NCBI GenBank assembly: GCA_030639395.1
Contig: DAOWCW010000017.1
Span: forward strand, 1 to 11,629
Length of the DNA: 11,629 nucleotides
DNA from: an archaeon
GTDB taxonomy: Archaea; Nanoarchaeota; Nanoarchaeia; Pacearchaeales; GW2011-AR1
Reading direction: 5' to 3'
Made by a program: the position numbers and the translations under genes. Within the stretch, counting starts at the first letter, position 1. The number at the start of each line of letters is the position of its first letter. The notes under the pieces were generated by a model, which worked only from the letters and a program-made list of their open reading frames with translations, did no database searches and was not told where the DNA came from. This document shows positions 11,420-11,629 of the stretch, piece by piece.

Positions 11420-11629
11420 ATGAATCGGCGAGGTAACCAACTTTATATTGCAATTGTCATCTTGGCAATATTAGTTCTTGCTTTTGGGAGCTATGTCCGA
11501 ATAGATGTATTTAGAGAGCCAACTGACTACATCGTAGACTTCGAAGTAACTCCCGAATTCGTTCAACCTCGACAAAATCTAGAACTTAGTGCTTCATTGT
11601 TCCACCCACCAGAGCAGAGCCTCAATGCA
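11420..11629 (+). CDS. Membrane-anchored surface protein, N-terminal 70 residues (cut by window end)
   Basis: The frame starts MNRRGNQLYIAIVILAIL and is open to the last base. Residues 8-25 form a membrane anchor after a positively charged start, and what follows (DYIVDFEVTPEFVQPRQNLE) reads like the first strands of an extracellular beta-sandwich of the CARDB or Ig-like kind. It lies 30 bases after the transglutaminase-like gene in the same direction, so the three genes probably form one operon. Too little is present for a family assignment. Confidence 0.6.
   Translation, partial: MNRRGNQLYIAIVILAILVLAFGSYVRIDVFREPTDYIVDFEVTPEFVQPRQNLELSASLFHPPEQSLNA

Overview
The window looks archaeal. It is AT-rich, and almost every gene has a TATA-like box about 24-28 bases before its start codon with no room for a leader. 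The histidyl-tRNA synthetase and dihydrouridine synthase read as archaeal, and neither tRNA gene encodes the 3' CCA. The reduced, tightly packed style suggests a DPANN-type archaeon (Woesearchaeota/Pacearchaeota-like). That placement is inference and was not tested by any search.

Layout. Positions 1-3912 read as a chromosomal backbone. It holds the promoter and start codon of a gene leaving the left edge, a membrane-anchored matrixin-type zinc protease with a CARDB-like tail (minus), a small basic protein (plus), and a minus-strand operon of a two-helix membrane protein, hisS and a dus-family tRNA-modification gene. An intact tRNA-His(GUG) follows at 4007-4078. Downstream of it lies a 230-base patchwork of partial tRNA-His copies joined to a repeated foreign segment. 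This patchwork abuts the stop codon of a DUF4258/DUF2283 pair that resembles a toxin-antitoxin operon. After a hairpin/T-tract terminator come a Glu/Ala-rich, extremely acidic protein, a small plus-strand gene that seems to start on ATC, and a divergent type IB DNA topoisomerase. Then comes tRNA-Glu(UUC).

From 7049 rightward the window looks like an element integrated beside tRNA-Glu. A tyrosine recombinase with a C-terminal coiled coil starts just after the tRNA. It is followed by a spacer, a 551-residue unknown protein with a HEPN-like R-x4-H motif, and a plus-strand cassette of exported or membrane-anchored proteins: a signal-peptide/coiled-coil/anchor protein, a papain/transglutaminase-like protein, and a third anchored protein cut by the window end.

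How the parts fit. tRNA-His, hisS and dus form a local tRNA-function cluster. Both tRNA genes look like integration targets: tRNA-His carries scars only, and tRNA-Glu still has its integrase. A strong base-skew and codon-style switch falls inside the integrase near position 8040: the plus strand is C-leaning before it and G-leaning after. This suggests that the element, or at least the 3' third of the integrase, has a different history from the flank. The most novel parts are the tRNA-His mosaic, the HEPN-like protein with its surface-protein neighbours, and the topoisomerase IB.
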